From Portulaca oleracea (lineage: Eukaryota > Streptophyta > Magnoliopsida > Caryophyllales > Portulacaceae), in contig CM055874.1 in assembly GCA_029582165.1 (NCBI GenBank), positions 880,114 through 944,113 on the forward strand: 64,000 nucleotides of DNA, in the 5' to 3' direction. The number at the start of each line of letters is the position of its first letter. Within the stretch, counting starts at the first letter, position 1. The position numbers were made by a program, and so were the translations under genes. Below, piece by piece: positions 22,245 to 33,789 of this stretch. The notes beneath the pieces are model-generated. The model ran no database searches. It had not been told where the DNA came from and saw nothing but the letters and a program-made list of their open reading frames with translations.

Positions 22245-24875
22245 ATGGAGAGCAATGGAGACAACAAAACACACTCCAAACCTAAAGGAGGCTTCCTCAG
22301 CTCCCTCTTAATTCTCGGTTAAGTTTCATTCTCTCTTTAATTTTATGTCTTTGTGTCTTCTTAATCTTATGAATAAGTTGTAGTAGTATATTAATCAAAT
22401 ACAGGATATATACTATGATACTATGATAGTCTAATTGATTAAAGTAAAAACTATTATAATGGTGGCATGCAACTTGCCATGCAGGAACAAGTTTGGGCAT
22501 TTTTACTCCATTTTACTTTGAGTTACTAAAATATTTACCAATAGAAGATTATCAAATTTTATAACAAGATGGATTTTTGGATTTAAATAATCTAAATATT
22601 AAAAATACCGCGGAATCATCTGTACTTCAAGACTCTTCGATCATTATGACATATATAGATGATTTTTTGGATTTAAATAATCTGAACTTTGTTGAGTTTT
22701 GTTAGAAAAGCCCTTTGGTATGTTATTTAAATCCAAGAGCCTTAAAGTCTAGATTATTCCACGGTATTTTTAAAATTCAGACAAAGTTTAGATTATTTAA
22801 ATCCAAAAACTCAAAACTCAAAGTAATTAAATTGATAGATGAAGGTGTTTTTATATATAAATAAGGTGTAATTGAAGAATTTGTGAAGCCTAAAAAGCTA
22901 ATTAAGTAATGTTAGGATGCAGGTACAAGTTTGGGACTAAACATAGCATCTGGAGCCTGGTATTCAAACCTGATAATATTCCTTATCAATGTGTTCAATG
23001 TCAAAAACATCCCAGCAACCCAAATCAACATCTTTAGTGGCTTCATCAATTTCTTCCCCTTCATCGTCGCCATTTTCGCTGACTCTGCCTTCCGCGCTTA
23101 CTCCGTCGTCCTTCTCTCCTCCATTGTCTCTTTGGCGGTACGTCACTGTTGAACATAACTATAGATTATTAAGAACTCCCACCGTTCCATATTAATTATC
23201 ACTCCATATATATAGATTATATAATATATAATGCCTTGAAGTTAAAAATATATACATATATATATAAATATCATTTTACTCCATTTACCTAATGATTATT
23301 TATATATAAACTTTCAGGGTGTGATTATTTTCACCTTAATAGTAACGATCAAATCCTTAAGGCCGCTTCCATGCAGTACCCCAGGCTCCGACATTTGTGT
23401 ACCCCCATCAAGTTTACAATATTCCGTTCTCTACATAGCCCTAGCCCTAGCATCACTAGGGTTAGGCGGAACTCGATTTATACTTGCAACCATGGGTGCG
23501 GATCAATTTGATAAACCGAAGCATCAAGCGAGTTTCTTTAATTGGTTCGTGTTCATCTTGTATGTTGGTTGGATCATAGGTTACACCCTTCTTATTTACA
23601 TTGAGGATAGTGTGAGTTGGGCCCTTGCTTATGGCATTGCCCTAGTTGCCAATGTTATTGCGGTCATTCTCTTTGTGGCTGGATCGCGTATTTATCGGAA
23701 AGTCCCTTCTCAAGGAAGCCCTTATACTAGCATTGTTAGGGTTTTTGTCGCGGCCTTTCGAAAAATAAATATAAAATCACCGGCTGACGGAGGAGGACAA
23801 GAATGTTACTATTATGAAAGTCAAGATTCAAAATTGTCATATGGAGCCCCTAGTAATAGTCTAAGGTATGCTTTTCTACACTTGATGATATAAACATTTC
23901 TATTTCTATTATGTAGGTATATTAATATTTTTATAATTTGCATGCTAGATTAATTTTACATGTTCATAAAGAGATTCGTTGTTCCTGACCCTGCTTCACC
24001 TTAATTGTCAACGTTATTGTAGATTTTTGAATCGGGCAGCCATAATTATTACTCGAGATGGCTCCCAAGAAGTGAACAATACAAAGAAGTCATGGAGTCT
24101 ATGTACAGTTGAAGAAGTAGAAGACCTCAAAAAGGTTATAAAATTATTACCTATATGGTCATCAAGCATTCTCTTAAGCACACCTATCGGAGTCGCGATA
24201 AGTTTAACAGTTCTCATGGCATTAGTCATGGATAGAAACGTAGGATCCCACTTCAAAATCCCTGCAGGGACATTCGTCGTTGTCACCCTCATTTTTACTG
24301 CCATCACCACATCTTTGTACGACCATTTCATCTCACCTATATACAAAAAACTCACCGGTAAAAGACTAACATTTTTGCAAGGTCTTGAAGCGGGTCATGT
24401 CAGTAACATTTTAGCCATGATAGGGTTTGCTCTAATCGAACGCAAACGACTCAACATAGTCCATGCTCAAAACCTCGCTAGTGAACCGAATTCTGTAGCA
24501 CCCATGTCCGCTTTATGGCTAGTTTTGCCTCTCGCAATAATGGGTATCGGAGAAGGGCTTTACTTCCCCGCAGAAGTGGCATTGTTCTACCAAGAGTTTC
24601 CTAGTAAACTAAGAAGCACCTCGACTGCTATGATATCGTTGCATATAGCAGCTGGATATTATCTTAGTTCCGCGTTTATTGATTTGGTGGGTCGTGTTAG
24701 TTCTTGGTTGCCGAATGATATTAACCATGGAAGAGTAGATAAAGTGTGTTGGGTGTTGCTCGTGATTGCAGTGTTGAACTATGCGTACTACCTCTTATGT
24801 TCCCTAACATACAAATATAACAATCTAGATCCAGAGGTACATGAAAATCAAAGTACTTCTACTGAGATTCATTGA
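22245..24875 (+). CDS. NPF2 (NAXT1-like) transporter, array copy 2
   Basis: Four exons: 22245-22317, 22923-23137, 23318-23865, 24023-24875 (1,689 nt, 562 aa), GT-AG, one frame. The N terminus MESNGDNKTHSKPKGGFLSS has the Lys-Pro-Lys-Gly-Gly-Phe motif shared by all four copies just before TM1. Exon 2 lacks one codon (QINIFSGF against QINNIFSGF elsewhere). Exon 3 has LGLGGTRFILATMGADQ and SFFNWFVF. Exon 4 has FLNRAAI, LVMDRNVG, SHFKIPAG, FYQEFPSKLRSTSTAM and WLPNDINHGRVD. It is a polytopic plasma- or organelle-membrane transporter by family; the ExxER proton-coupling motif is missing, as in NAXT-clade proteins. Intron 1 contains a stray copy of the exon 2 start and a foldback element. Substrate unknown. 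Confidence 0.93.
22484..22501 (+). pseudogene. Duplicate stub of exon 2 start in intron 1 of copy 2
   Basis: ATGCAGGAACAAGTTTGGGC repeats the acceptor and first codons of exon 2 (compare CAGGAACAAATTTGGGACTG in copy 4). It breaks off 440 bases upstream of the true exon 2. Used as an acceptor it would give a frame that soon leaves the family sequence. Confidence 0.6.
22571..22812. mobile_element. Foldback element (GGATTTAAATAATC family)
   Basis: Imperfect inverted repeat. Left arm TTTTTGGATTTAAATAATCT ... AAAAATACCGCGGAAT; right arm ATTCCACGGTATTTTT ... AGATTATTTAAATCCAAAAA. The internal GGATTTAAATAATCTGAACTTTG is shared with the element at 26875-27236. No clear target duplication found. Confidence 0.65.
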
Positions 24876-25369
24876 TGGATCTATTCTTCTGCATCTTTGA
24901 TCATGGTTGTGATTGATTTCTAGGTCCGATGAAATGTTATTTCAAAGTTTGGCTAGGTGATGTAATTAAAATGGTTTGAATTTACGTGTTTTGTTTGATT
25001 TGATGAATGAAAAATTCAATGCTTAATTTACATGCTTTCACATTTGAATGTGGCTATTATCTTTGTGCAAGAATCAGTTCAACTAAAAGTTTAAGTTGTT
25101 ACGTAGTTGAAGGTTCAGAAACTATTTAAGACTCTCCCTTATATAAATGTCCTTCGTGCTTAAAGTATGGATGCTCAGAATGTTCTGACACTGTTAGAAA
25201 GAGTCTAAATGTCTATTGACATGTGCAAGAACGACTTCAATCAAACACTTGAGTTGTTAATTGAAGGTTCAGGGATGATTTTATGTCCTAACAATACTAG
25301 TCTCCCACTAGTTCATATTAATTTTCACTGTAAAAAGACATCGAAAACCGTACATGCAACACTTATCAA
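24876..25369. other. 3' flank of copy 2, no gene
   Basis: Spacer with no coding region. It contains two similar phrases (GTGCAAGAATCAGTTCAACTAAAAG and GTGCAAGAACGACTTCAATC) about 170 bases apart. Confidence 0.4.
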
Positions 25370-26040
25370 ATGACAATTAAGGGAGAGATGCCGATTTTGG
25401 GATTCAAACCCTAAATGCTTGAAATTATGGGTGAGCAGAAAAACGGGGTACTCGGATCCAGTGGATTTGAATCCAAATCTTAGTTATTTGAATCTGGGGC
25501 TGGATCCTAAAATCAAGATCCATTTGTAAATAGATCCGGGACTGGATCCTGGTATCTAAGATCCAGAACCGAACCCGGTATACATGATCCATATAATTAT
25601 TTAAGACAAAACTATTTTGAGTCCTAAAATTAATTAAGTGAAGACTACTACTTAATCAGCTCACAGTCCACTCTTGGATCTATTTCCAAGCATATATGGT
25701 GAGAAACCTTAATCCTTTTGCTTATAACTTAAGTCGCTACTCCATCAATCCTCATTGGCAATAAAATCTCCATATTGAAGCTAGAAGTAGTGATTGAGTG
25801 GATCAATATAATTGAAATCTCCAAATTGTAGTTGCTAGCGTAAGTATAGAAATTTTGACAGTGATAGTGAGTTTTCAATCTGGATACCCGGATCCAGATC
25901 CATTCCCGGTGGATCCAGGACTGAATCCTATAATCAGAATCCGGGACTGGATCCTTAAATTTTAGGCGGGCACCCGATATTGCTCTCCCCTACTTGAAAT
26001 AGGAGGTGGATCACTTACCACTCAGGCAAGATATAATTAG
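25370..26040 (-). mobile_element. tRNA-derived SINE split by a hAT insertion
   Basis: On the minus strand a pol III head is visible. The A-box-like TGCCTGAGTGGTAA is at about 26015-26028 and the B box GGGTTTGAATCCC at 25399-25411. A 567-bp element interrupts it between the boxes. Removing the insert and one copy of CTTGAAAT restores a normal box spacing of about 35 bases. Confidence 0.75.
25426..25992. mobile_element. hAT-type non-autonomous element inside a SINE
   Basis: Eight-base target duplication CTTGAAAT at 25418-25425 and 25993-26000. Terminal inverted repeats TATGGGTGAGCAG and (complement of the right end) TAGGGGAGAGCAA. The interior is rich in GGATCCAGT-type words and has no transposase. 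Confidence 0.85.
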
Positions 26041-26079
26041 CTTCTTATATTTTCATTATATATAACTAATTAAATAATT

Positions 26080-26335
26080 TTTGAGCTACATACCCTAAAT
26101 GTAAGTCAACACCCCCCAAAATGCACCTCCGTTATCATTCGTTTGGATTCCCACATCGTTTCTGAAGTATAAATTAAAGTAAATTCCATCCTTCATCATC
26201 TACAATATAAACCAGTTGGACAATAATCTATATGATTAACTAGGTTTTATTTATCTCAATTAAACCATTATCGATCATTTAGGAAAATCTCTTTCTCTTT
26301 GTTATCAACTTAGTATTTTTAAATGACTGCCGAAG
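26080..26335 (+). pseudogene. Orphan intron-2 fragment of an NPF copy
   Basis: Colinear with intron 2 of copies 3 and 4. Shared pieces include ACCCTAAATGTAAGTCAACA, CAAAATGCACCTCC, CCTTCATCATCTACAATA, AGTTGGACAATAAT, CATTTAGGAAAATC and TTTCTCTTTGTTATCAAC. No exon of that gene remains on either side. It is a relic of a lost array member or a partial duplication. Confidence 0.7.
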
Positions 26336-26518
26336 GGGGCAAGAATAAGTCAATTTATAATATCCTTATTTTGTAATCACCAATTAAAAGAAAAAATTAA
26401 AATGAATTTGTTTTCTATACATTAAGATTTAATAGTCATGTTCAAGACCATATTTGCTAAGTTAAATATGTTTAATGATATCCTTAACTCAAAAAAAGTA
26501 ACTATTATAATAATAACA

Positions 26519-27491
26519 ATAAATTACTAAAAGGTACTCTATGTTTTGCAGTATCTATTTTTAGGGGACCATATTATTGAAAATAATTTCTAGGCACCCT
26601 GTGTTTTGTAGCACCTATTTTCTAGTGACAAATTATCTTTTAAATTTATTACAAGATCCCCAAGACTATGTAAAATTGCAAAAAATATCCCTATCTTCAT
26701 AAAAACTTATCAATTTATATTTCCACCTGCATTACTATTTGTTTTAAAGAATTAGCATCTCCATATTTTTCATTTGGTATCAAAGCAAATAGTAATGCAG
26801 AACATATAGTAATTCTTTAAAACAAATTATTAGAGCTTGTCAATGAAAAATATGGAGATGCTAATTCTTTAAAGGGAAATTGGATTTAAATAATCCGAAC
26901 TTTGGGCCATAGTAGACTAAATAATTTGAACTTTAAATTTGATTCTAAATAATTTGAATTTTGACCCTCTTGGATTCTAGTAGCACACCACCGAGTTAAG
27001 TTGAATTTAACTCGGTGGCAGGATGACAACAGTAAGCTGACATGGCACAACTAAAAAGCCTAGACACGTGCCTCCGTCGCCACGTCATCCCGCCACCGAG
27101 TTAAGTTGAACTTAACTCGGTGGCGTGCTACTAGAATCCAAGGGGATCAAAGTTCAAATTATTTAGAACCAAATCTAAAGTTCAGATTATTAGTCTACTA
27201 TGGCCCAAAGTTCAGATTATTTAAATCCAATTTTCCTTCTTTAAAGCAAATAGTAATGCAGGTTTCAAAAAAAATAGTAATGCAGGTGGAAATATAAATT
27301 GACAAGCTTTTATCAAGGTAGAGATATTTTGCAATTTTACATAATCTTGGGGATCTTATAATAAAACTAAAAGATAATTTGTCACCAGAAAATAGGTACT
27401 ACAAAACACAGAGTAACGAGAAATTATTTTCAATAATATGGTCCCCTAAAAATAGATACCGCAAAACATAGGGTAGCTTTTAGTAATTTAT
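26519..27491. mobile_element. Outer foldback element with long inverted arms
   Basis: Left arm starts ATAAATTACTAAAAGGTACT and the right arm ends TAGCTTTTAGTAATTTAT. Arms of roughly 230 bp stay alignable (TTTTAGGGGACCATATTATT against AATAATATGGTCCCCTAAAA; CCACCTGCATTACTATTTG against its complement). An inner inverted pair (AGCATCTCCATATTTTTCAT at about 26752) surrounds the centre. A second element sits inside. No coding capacity or clear target duplication. Confidence 0.8.
26875..27236. mobile_element. Inner MULE-like foldback element with 10-bp TSD
   Basis: A 362-bp palindrome from GGAAATTGGATTTAAATAAT to ATTATTTAAATCCAATTTTCC. A perfect duplication TTCTTTAAAG flanks it at 26865-26874 and 27237-27246. 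The centre has two inverted copies of CACCGAGTTAAGTTGAA-TTAACTCGGTGG. A 9-10-bp duplication with long arms is typical of Mutator-like MITEs. Confidence 0.85.
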
Positions 27492-27499
27492 TATCCTTT

Positions 27500-28510
27500 T
27501 TTTGTGTACTTTAAATATAGTAAAGCGCATAACAGCTACAATAATGAATTTTTATAAGAACTTAATATGTTAAAGTTATTCTATTTTTAAATAGAGTACT
27601 AAAACTATATGGCGGAGTAAATGCAAGGAAAATATATTCAATCATATAATAACGTACTATAATTATTTATCACACGCTTTTGATAATGTAATTAATAAAG
27701 AATATTTATATTATTGTAAATAATCTTAAATTTGGATATAGGTTGGAAGTATTCTAACATCCCAAGTTTCACTATTTAGATTTGAATTTTATAGCCGCAA
27801 ACGGACAAGAATGTTTACTAGTCAAGTAGGCTGTTTTATATTTTTAGTAGTGTGTATATATAGATAATTAATAATTAAATGACTGCAATATGTATATAAT
27901 ATACATGTCAAACACTTGTGCAAATTGAATTCATCCCAAGCTTCTAAGGTGTAAACATCATTTCTACCCCAATCCTAAACAAAAACAAATCAAGAATATT
28001 AATATACATCTCTAGCTCGTTCCTTATTTATTTGTGGACGTAATTAATCTTTTTAATTTTTAATTATTTATTATTTTATATTCTTAATGTAACTTTATTA
28101 ATTTATATCTATATTCTCTATCCTTTAAAAAAAATCTAATTTAAATAATTTTACAATTTTTCTCTCTAATTTTATAGTTCAAAATGACAAATAAATAATA
28201 AATTAACAGGGTTAATTAACTTGGACCATATTCATCCAAATTAACATTTAATTTAAAAAGTATACTTACATTTATTAGTGGCATGTCACTCACATGTGGT
28301 ACATCATTTAATTATATACAAATCTTACGTTTATTTTATATAAAAATTTTAAATTAACCTTGTACACAACACAGCTAATATGATTTTGACTACCAAAGAA
28401 TATATGAGAATTAAGTGTGAAAACATTCAAATGTCTTAATTTCTCCACCACTTGTATATATAACTCAATATATATATATATATCCAAAATAATCATTTAG
28501 ACTTTGTTGT
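27500..28510. other. 5' flank of transporter copy 3
   Basis: No gene. From about 27940 to 28510 it is colinear with 35460-36005 upstream of copy 4 (for example AAACAAATCAAGAATATTAA, AATAAATAATAAATTAACAG and ATTAGTGGCA-GTC-CTCACATG), so the two promoters share an origin. Confidence 0.7.
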
Positions 28511-31500
28511 ATGGATCAAATGGAAGGCAATCAAGTTGGCGACCAAATGGAGAAGAACGAAGACATCAAGACACACTCCAAACCTAAAGGAGGCTTCCGA
28601 AGTGCTTTCTTAATCCATGGTCTCTCTCTTTTTCTCCATTTTATTGTATATTTATCCAAGCCTTAAATTGATCATATGAATATTTTCTTATCATGATTCA
28701 TATTTATCGAAACTCATCATATGAATATTTTTCCCATAATATATCTTGGGTGAAATAGGTGTTTTTTTCCTAAACATAGGTTCTAATTTTCATCTTATTT
28801 GCATTAATGTTACGTTTGATAGTTAGTTAGGAAAAATTTTCGATCCCTAGACTTTTCTATCTAGGGATACTGTTTACTAAAGTTGGAGTGAAATAACGAG
28901 CTCCACATTAGAAATTCTCCATCTCTTAGGAACAAGCAAATATGGAGAAATTTCTCAATCAAATGTTCCTTAAGTTATTTTGTACTCAAATTATCCTGAC
29001 TTAACTTATTCTAAAGCATATATACCTTTTTGTGAGAATTTGATTGTTATATAACTTATTTTATGCCTAGTAACTGAACTTATTCTAAACTTATTCTATG
29101 TATGTGACCCAGGAACAAATTTGGGACTGAACATAGCAACAGGAGCATGGTATTCAAACTTGATAATATTCCTGATAAATGTATTCAATCTGAAGAACAT
29201 TCCAGCAGCCCAAATCAACAACATTTTCAGTGGCTTCAACAATTTCTTCCCGTTGATCGCCGCCATTGCAGCCAATTCCGCCTTTGGTGCCTATGCAGTC
29301 ATCCTCTTTTCCTCCATTGTTTCCTTACTGGTATGCCATCATCTTCATCATTTCATAATTATCAACTTAATTAATTCTTCCTGTATTTTCATTATAGCTA
29401 ATTAATCACATAATTATTATTGGACTACCTTAAATATTAGTCAACACCCCCCCCCCCCCCAACACACAAATGCACATCCATTAAAGTATAAAAGTCAATT
29501 CCATATATCCTTCATCATCTACATTATTAGCAAGTTGGACAATAATGTGTGTATATGATTAGGGGTTCTTTAATGTCAATAAAATCAATATCAATCACTT
29601 AGGAAAATACTCTCTCCGTTCCATTTTAATTATCATTTTTGGAAATTGTGCAGTCAAAATTCTAAAATTTTGACTATAAATTTCTCAATATATACAATGA
29701 TTTGCTAAATAAAATTATCACTATTAGATTCGTAACGAAAAATACTATCATAAAAGTATTATAATATTCTAATTGTTAATAACATATTATGTGAAAATTT
29801 ATCAATCAAAAATTGACATTGCATTGGAGACCGTGAAAATCAAAATTATGACAATTAATATGGAATGGAGGGAGTATCTTTCTCTATGTTATCAACTTTG
29901 AATTTTTAAATGAGGGGTGTAACTGTGAGTCAACAATGGTGTCTTGACAATAACATATATGAATGACTATAAATAGTTCAATGTAAATTAAATATTCTAG
30001 CTATATTTTGTTTTCATAATATAAACATCTTGATTTATGAAAGTTAATAAATATCTTCAATTTCATACAAATTATTTCAAAAATTAAATATAAATATATT
30101 TAAATTATTATAAAATATGAATTTCATTATTTTGAGAGTTATTATGACATATAAATTATATAAAAATAATAATTTTTTATATTTTTTCTTAAATTAAATT
30201 ATTCATAAAATAAAAATAATATATTTCCCTAAAAATATATATTATCCCTATGTTGAGTTGGTGACAAACTAGTTAGCTTTTCTATACGAATCCTCATTAT
30301 TAGACCATGCCACAATAAACAAGGAGTAAGGGTATTTTTAAATTAAAAAAAGGTTACTGTAGTTTTTCCTTTTATTAAAATGAAATTTTAAATTTCACAT
30401 AAATCACTCTGTAAATTAGATATAAACATATTTTAATCATTATGTATGTATGTTTTATTAAATGGCTCAGGAATTCACTTTCAATGTAAAAACATCATAC
30501 AATGTGACATGAGCCCATGACTATCTTGTTTAACTTTCCTGATGATCCTGTATATGCAAATTTTCAGGGTGTGATTTTATTTACGATTATAGCTGCAGTC
30601 AAATCCCTAAGACCACCTCCATGCAGTACCTCAAATTCTGATATTTGTGTACCGCCATCAGGTTTACAATATTCCATTCTCTACATAGCCTTAACCCTAT
30701 CATCACTAGGGTTAGGGGGAACCCGGTTCATGCTTGGAACAATGGGTGCAGACCAATTCGATAAACCAAAACATCAAGCGAGTTTCTTCAATTGGTTCGT
30801 CTTCACGCTATATATTGGTTGGATCATAGGTTATACAGTTCTTATATACCTCAAGGACAGTGTAAGTTGGGTCCTTGCCTTTGTTATCGCTCTCGTCTCC
30901 AATGTTCTTGCTGTCATCCTTTTTGTGGCTGGGTCACGAATCTATCGGAAAGTTCCTTCCCAAGGAAGCCCATTTACTAGCATAGCTAGGGTTTTTATCG
31001 CAGCCTTTCAGAAAATAAACATGAAAGTACCAAAAGACGGAGGAGATGAATGTTACTTTCATGAATCCTCGAAGTCAAAATTACCACATGGAATCCCCAG
31101 CAAAAGTCTAAGGTATGTTTATAAATATGTCTCTTCTTTCAATTATATGTTGCCTCACAATTAGCTAGTATATATCAAGACATTGAGAATTTTAAAAAGT
31201 ATATTTGTCATTCTTCATACATACAATATGAATAATATATGGTCAATTTCATTGTAGATTTTTAAATCGGGCAGCATATATAAATCGAGATACTACACAT
31301 GAAGCTACCGAAAAAACGAAATCATGGAGCCTATGCACAGTTGAGGAAGTAGAAGATGTCAAGAAGTTGATTAAAATATTGCCTCTATGGTCAACAAGCA
31401 TTCTTTTAAGCACTCCCCTAGGCGTTGCAATGAGTTTAACCGTTTTTATGGCATTAGTCATGGATAGAAGTATAGGAGCTCACTTTAAAATCCCTGGAGG

Positions 31501-32098
31501 GTCATTTCTCGTTATTTCACTTGCTTTCACCGCCATCACCACCTCTATGTATGACCATTTCATCTCACCTCTATACAAAAAAATCACAGGTAAAAATCTA
31601 ACCTTTTTACAAGGCCTTGGTCTTGGCCATGTTGGTAACATCCTTGCTTTGATAGCATTTGCCCTGATTGAGCACAAAAGGCTTAGCATAGTTCATGCCC
31701 AAAATTTCGCAGCTGAACCCAATTCCGTGGCACCCATGTCTGCTTTATGGCTTGTTTTGCCCCCGGCTATAATGGGCATCGGAGAAGGGTTTTACTTCCC
31801 CGCAGAGGTGGCGTTTTTTTACCAAGAATTTCCTGACAAACTTAAAAGTACATCAACTGCTATGATATCGTTGCATATAGCAGGTATGTTTTATCTTAGC
31901 TCTGCATTCATTGATTTGGTTGGTCGCCTTAGTTCTTGGTTGCCAAATGACATTAACCATGGGAGGATCGACAATGTGTGTTGGGTGTTGCTCGTGATTG
32001 CAGTGTTGAACTACGCATACTTTCTTGTATGTGCGTTATCTTACAAGTGTAACAATTCAGATTCCAAGTTAGATGAAACTTCCGAAATGACTCACTGA
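28511..32098 (+). CDS. NPF2 (NAXT1-like) transporter, array copy 3
   Basis: Four exons: 28511-28619, 29113-29330, 30568-31112, 31258-32098 (1,713 nt, 570 aa), GT-AG. The N terminus is longer than in copies 1 and 2 (MDQMEGNQVGDQMEKNEDI, then KTHSKPKGGF). Exon 2 reads LGLNIATGAWYSN and NLKNIPAAQINNIFSGF. Exon 3 has LGLGGTRFMLGTMGADQF and SFFNWFVF. Exon 4 has FLNRAAY, LVMDRSIGAHFKIPGG, EGFYFPAEVAFFYQEFP and WLPNDINHGRID. Closest relative in the window is copy 4, with shared promoter, introns and 3' flank. The family is major-facilitator anion transporters; NAXT-clade efflux is an inference. No ExxER in TM1. Intron 2 carries a Stowaway MITE. Confidence 0.94.
29608..29876. mobile_element. Stowaway MITE in intron 2 of copy 3
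   Basis: Left end TACTCTCTCCGTTCCATTTT, right end AATATGGAATGGAGGGAGTA, TA duplicated. Intron 2 of copy 4 and the orphan intron at 26080-26335 lack it (AGGAAAATATATATCTTTC and AGGAAAATCTCTTTC), giving empty sites. Confidence 0.88.
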
Positions 32099-32690
32099 AT
32101 CAATTGCTTTGTGCTCAATGTTATGATTTTAGAATTCAATTCTTCTTTTATGTTATTTAAAAGTGAATTAAATGATGTAATCAAAATGATTTGACATGAC
32201 AACTTGGTTTATTTGATGAATCAAAACTCAAATACTTTATAGGCTTGTACATTTGGATATAACTGGTTATATTAGTTTTTTTATTTATTTAGCAAATGAC
32301 AATATTCCACCTATATAAAAGACAATACGAAACAACAATAATACAAGACATATATTTACCACCGAATCGATTGTCAATCCTTCATATGTCTAACGTGGAT
32401 TCAAGTCTAGGGTTGTCAAAAGGTTGTCCAATAATCAGATTGAATATCCAACTAGTTCGACCCCAAAAATTGGGTACGACTACATATTTTTCTTTTCAAT
32501 TTTGATATTGACACGCTTTGACCAAAACCTAAACATGAGTTTTTCTTATTTTTAACCCAATTAAGCATATGTTGACATCCCTACTCATTGTACCTTGCAA
32601 TTGGGAATATGGCACAAACCCCCTTATAATTATCTCAAACAATATGGTAAAAAAATCCCAAAATAATCCACTCAACTAATTATCTCAAAC
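32099..32690. repeat. 3' flank of copy 3, duplicated after copy 4
   Basis: Colinear with 40884-41460 (for example TTCCACCTATATAAAAGACAAT, GATTGAATATCCAACTAGTTCGA against GATCGAATATCCAGCTAGTTCGA, AAAAAATCCCAAAATAATCC). This end of the duplicated block closes at a 14-base direct repeat, TAATTATCTCAAAC, at 32627-32640 and 32677-32690. Confidence 0.85.
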
Positions 32691-32769
32691 TAAGTACGTG
32701 CTTTGTTTTAATAGTTGTGATCTTTATCTATTTTTTTTTTTACCATTGTTGTTTGAAGTTTAAATAAAT

Positions 32770-33101
32770 TGTAAATCGATATTAGAAGAACCTATTAAAT
32801 GCGGATGTGGATCGACTTGCCGAGATACCGTTCACAAATCACAGTCCTTCGTGTTTGATTCCACGTAGTTGTCGGTGGCTACTAAAATACGAAGTCATCG
32901 AAAATTCACACCCCAAACCTTTCACTAAATTAATAGCAATTCACACAGAGAGAGAAGAGACAAAACGAAAATGATTTTTTTCATCAACCAAAAAAATATC
33001 TCTCACAAAAACATATATATAGGTTGACTTACTATTTGTGATAACTGCATTTGGATAAGAATTTTCATTCTTATCCCTTATGTGATTGTTATTCATTGAC
33101 A
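32770..33101. mobile_element. Solo LTR
   Basis: A 332-bp insert beginning TGTAAATCG and ending CATTGACA, flanked by the five-base duplication TAAAT at 32765-32769 and 33102-33106. The paralogous spacer at about 20243 reads ATAAATAAATAAAAATGG without the insert. Contains TATATATAGG. TG...CA ends and a 5-bp duplication fit an LTR left by recombination; no internal part remains. Confidence 0.75.
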
Positions 33102-33183
33102 TAAATAAAAATGGTTTGTGACAAAACTAGATTGCTTTTTTGATGAATGAAAAAACAAAAACTATAGATGCCTTCACATTTGG

Positions 33184-33789
33184 CTAGGGTTGTTCATAAT
33201 CCAGTCTGGACCGAAAAATGGACTGGATCGAAAGGACCGAACATAATTCGGTCCAGTCCTCGGTCCATGATATATCAAATTTGGTCTTCGGTCCGGTCCC
33301 CGGACCAAACTAAAAAGATTGAGGACTGGATCGAGGACCGAATTACAATAGCGGTTGCCTGTTAGGGATTTTCATTCCACATTTCAGTCTTTTCTCCTCA
33401 TTTCGGTGTCTCTTTCAGTTTCAAAAATCAAAACTTCCTCCCTCCTCCTTGGTCCAGTCCAATCTAGTACATTTTTCGGTCTGAACTGGAGACTTAACCT
33501 TTATATATGTTATGTAGCCCAACTTTGAAGAGGCAAAACGTTTGAATTAAGTTTAATTTGTTTGTTGATCAATTTGCACAAGTTCAGTTGTTCACACAAA
33601 ACTTGATAGTAGAACTGAACCCCTTAAGTCGGTCCATTTCCAGTCCTGGACCGAACTTTTTCCGGTCCGGGACTGGACCGACTAAAAAAAGTTCGGTCCA
33701 ATCCTCGGCCGAGACCAGTCCCTTGTTCGGTCTTTGGTCCAGCCCAGTCCAGTCTAATTCAGTCCAGTCCCGAACTAATGAACAACCCT
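33184..33789. mobile_element. hAT-type non-autonomous element
   Basis: A 606-bp insert with the perfect 8-bp duplication ACATTTGG at 33176-33183 and 33790-33797. Inverted ends CTAGGGTTGTTCAT and ATGAACAACCCT. The interior has many GGTCCAGTCC and CGGTCC words on both strands and no transposase. The matching place near 20321 is empty. Confidence 0.88.

Noticed and set aside
30517..31164. 215-codon frame as a separate gene start
   Set aside because: It is exon 3 of transporter copy 3 with intron read-through on both sides. The true start is in exon 1 at 28511.
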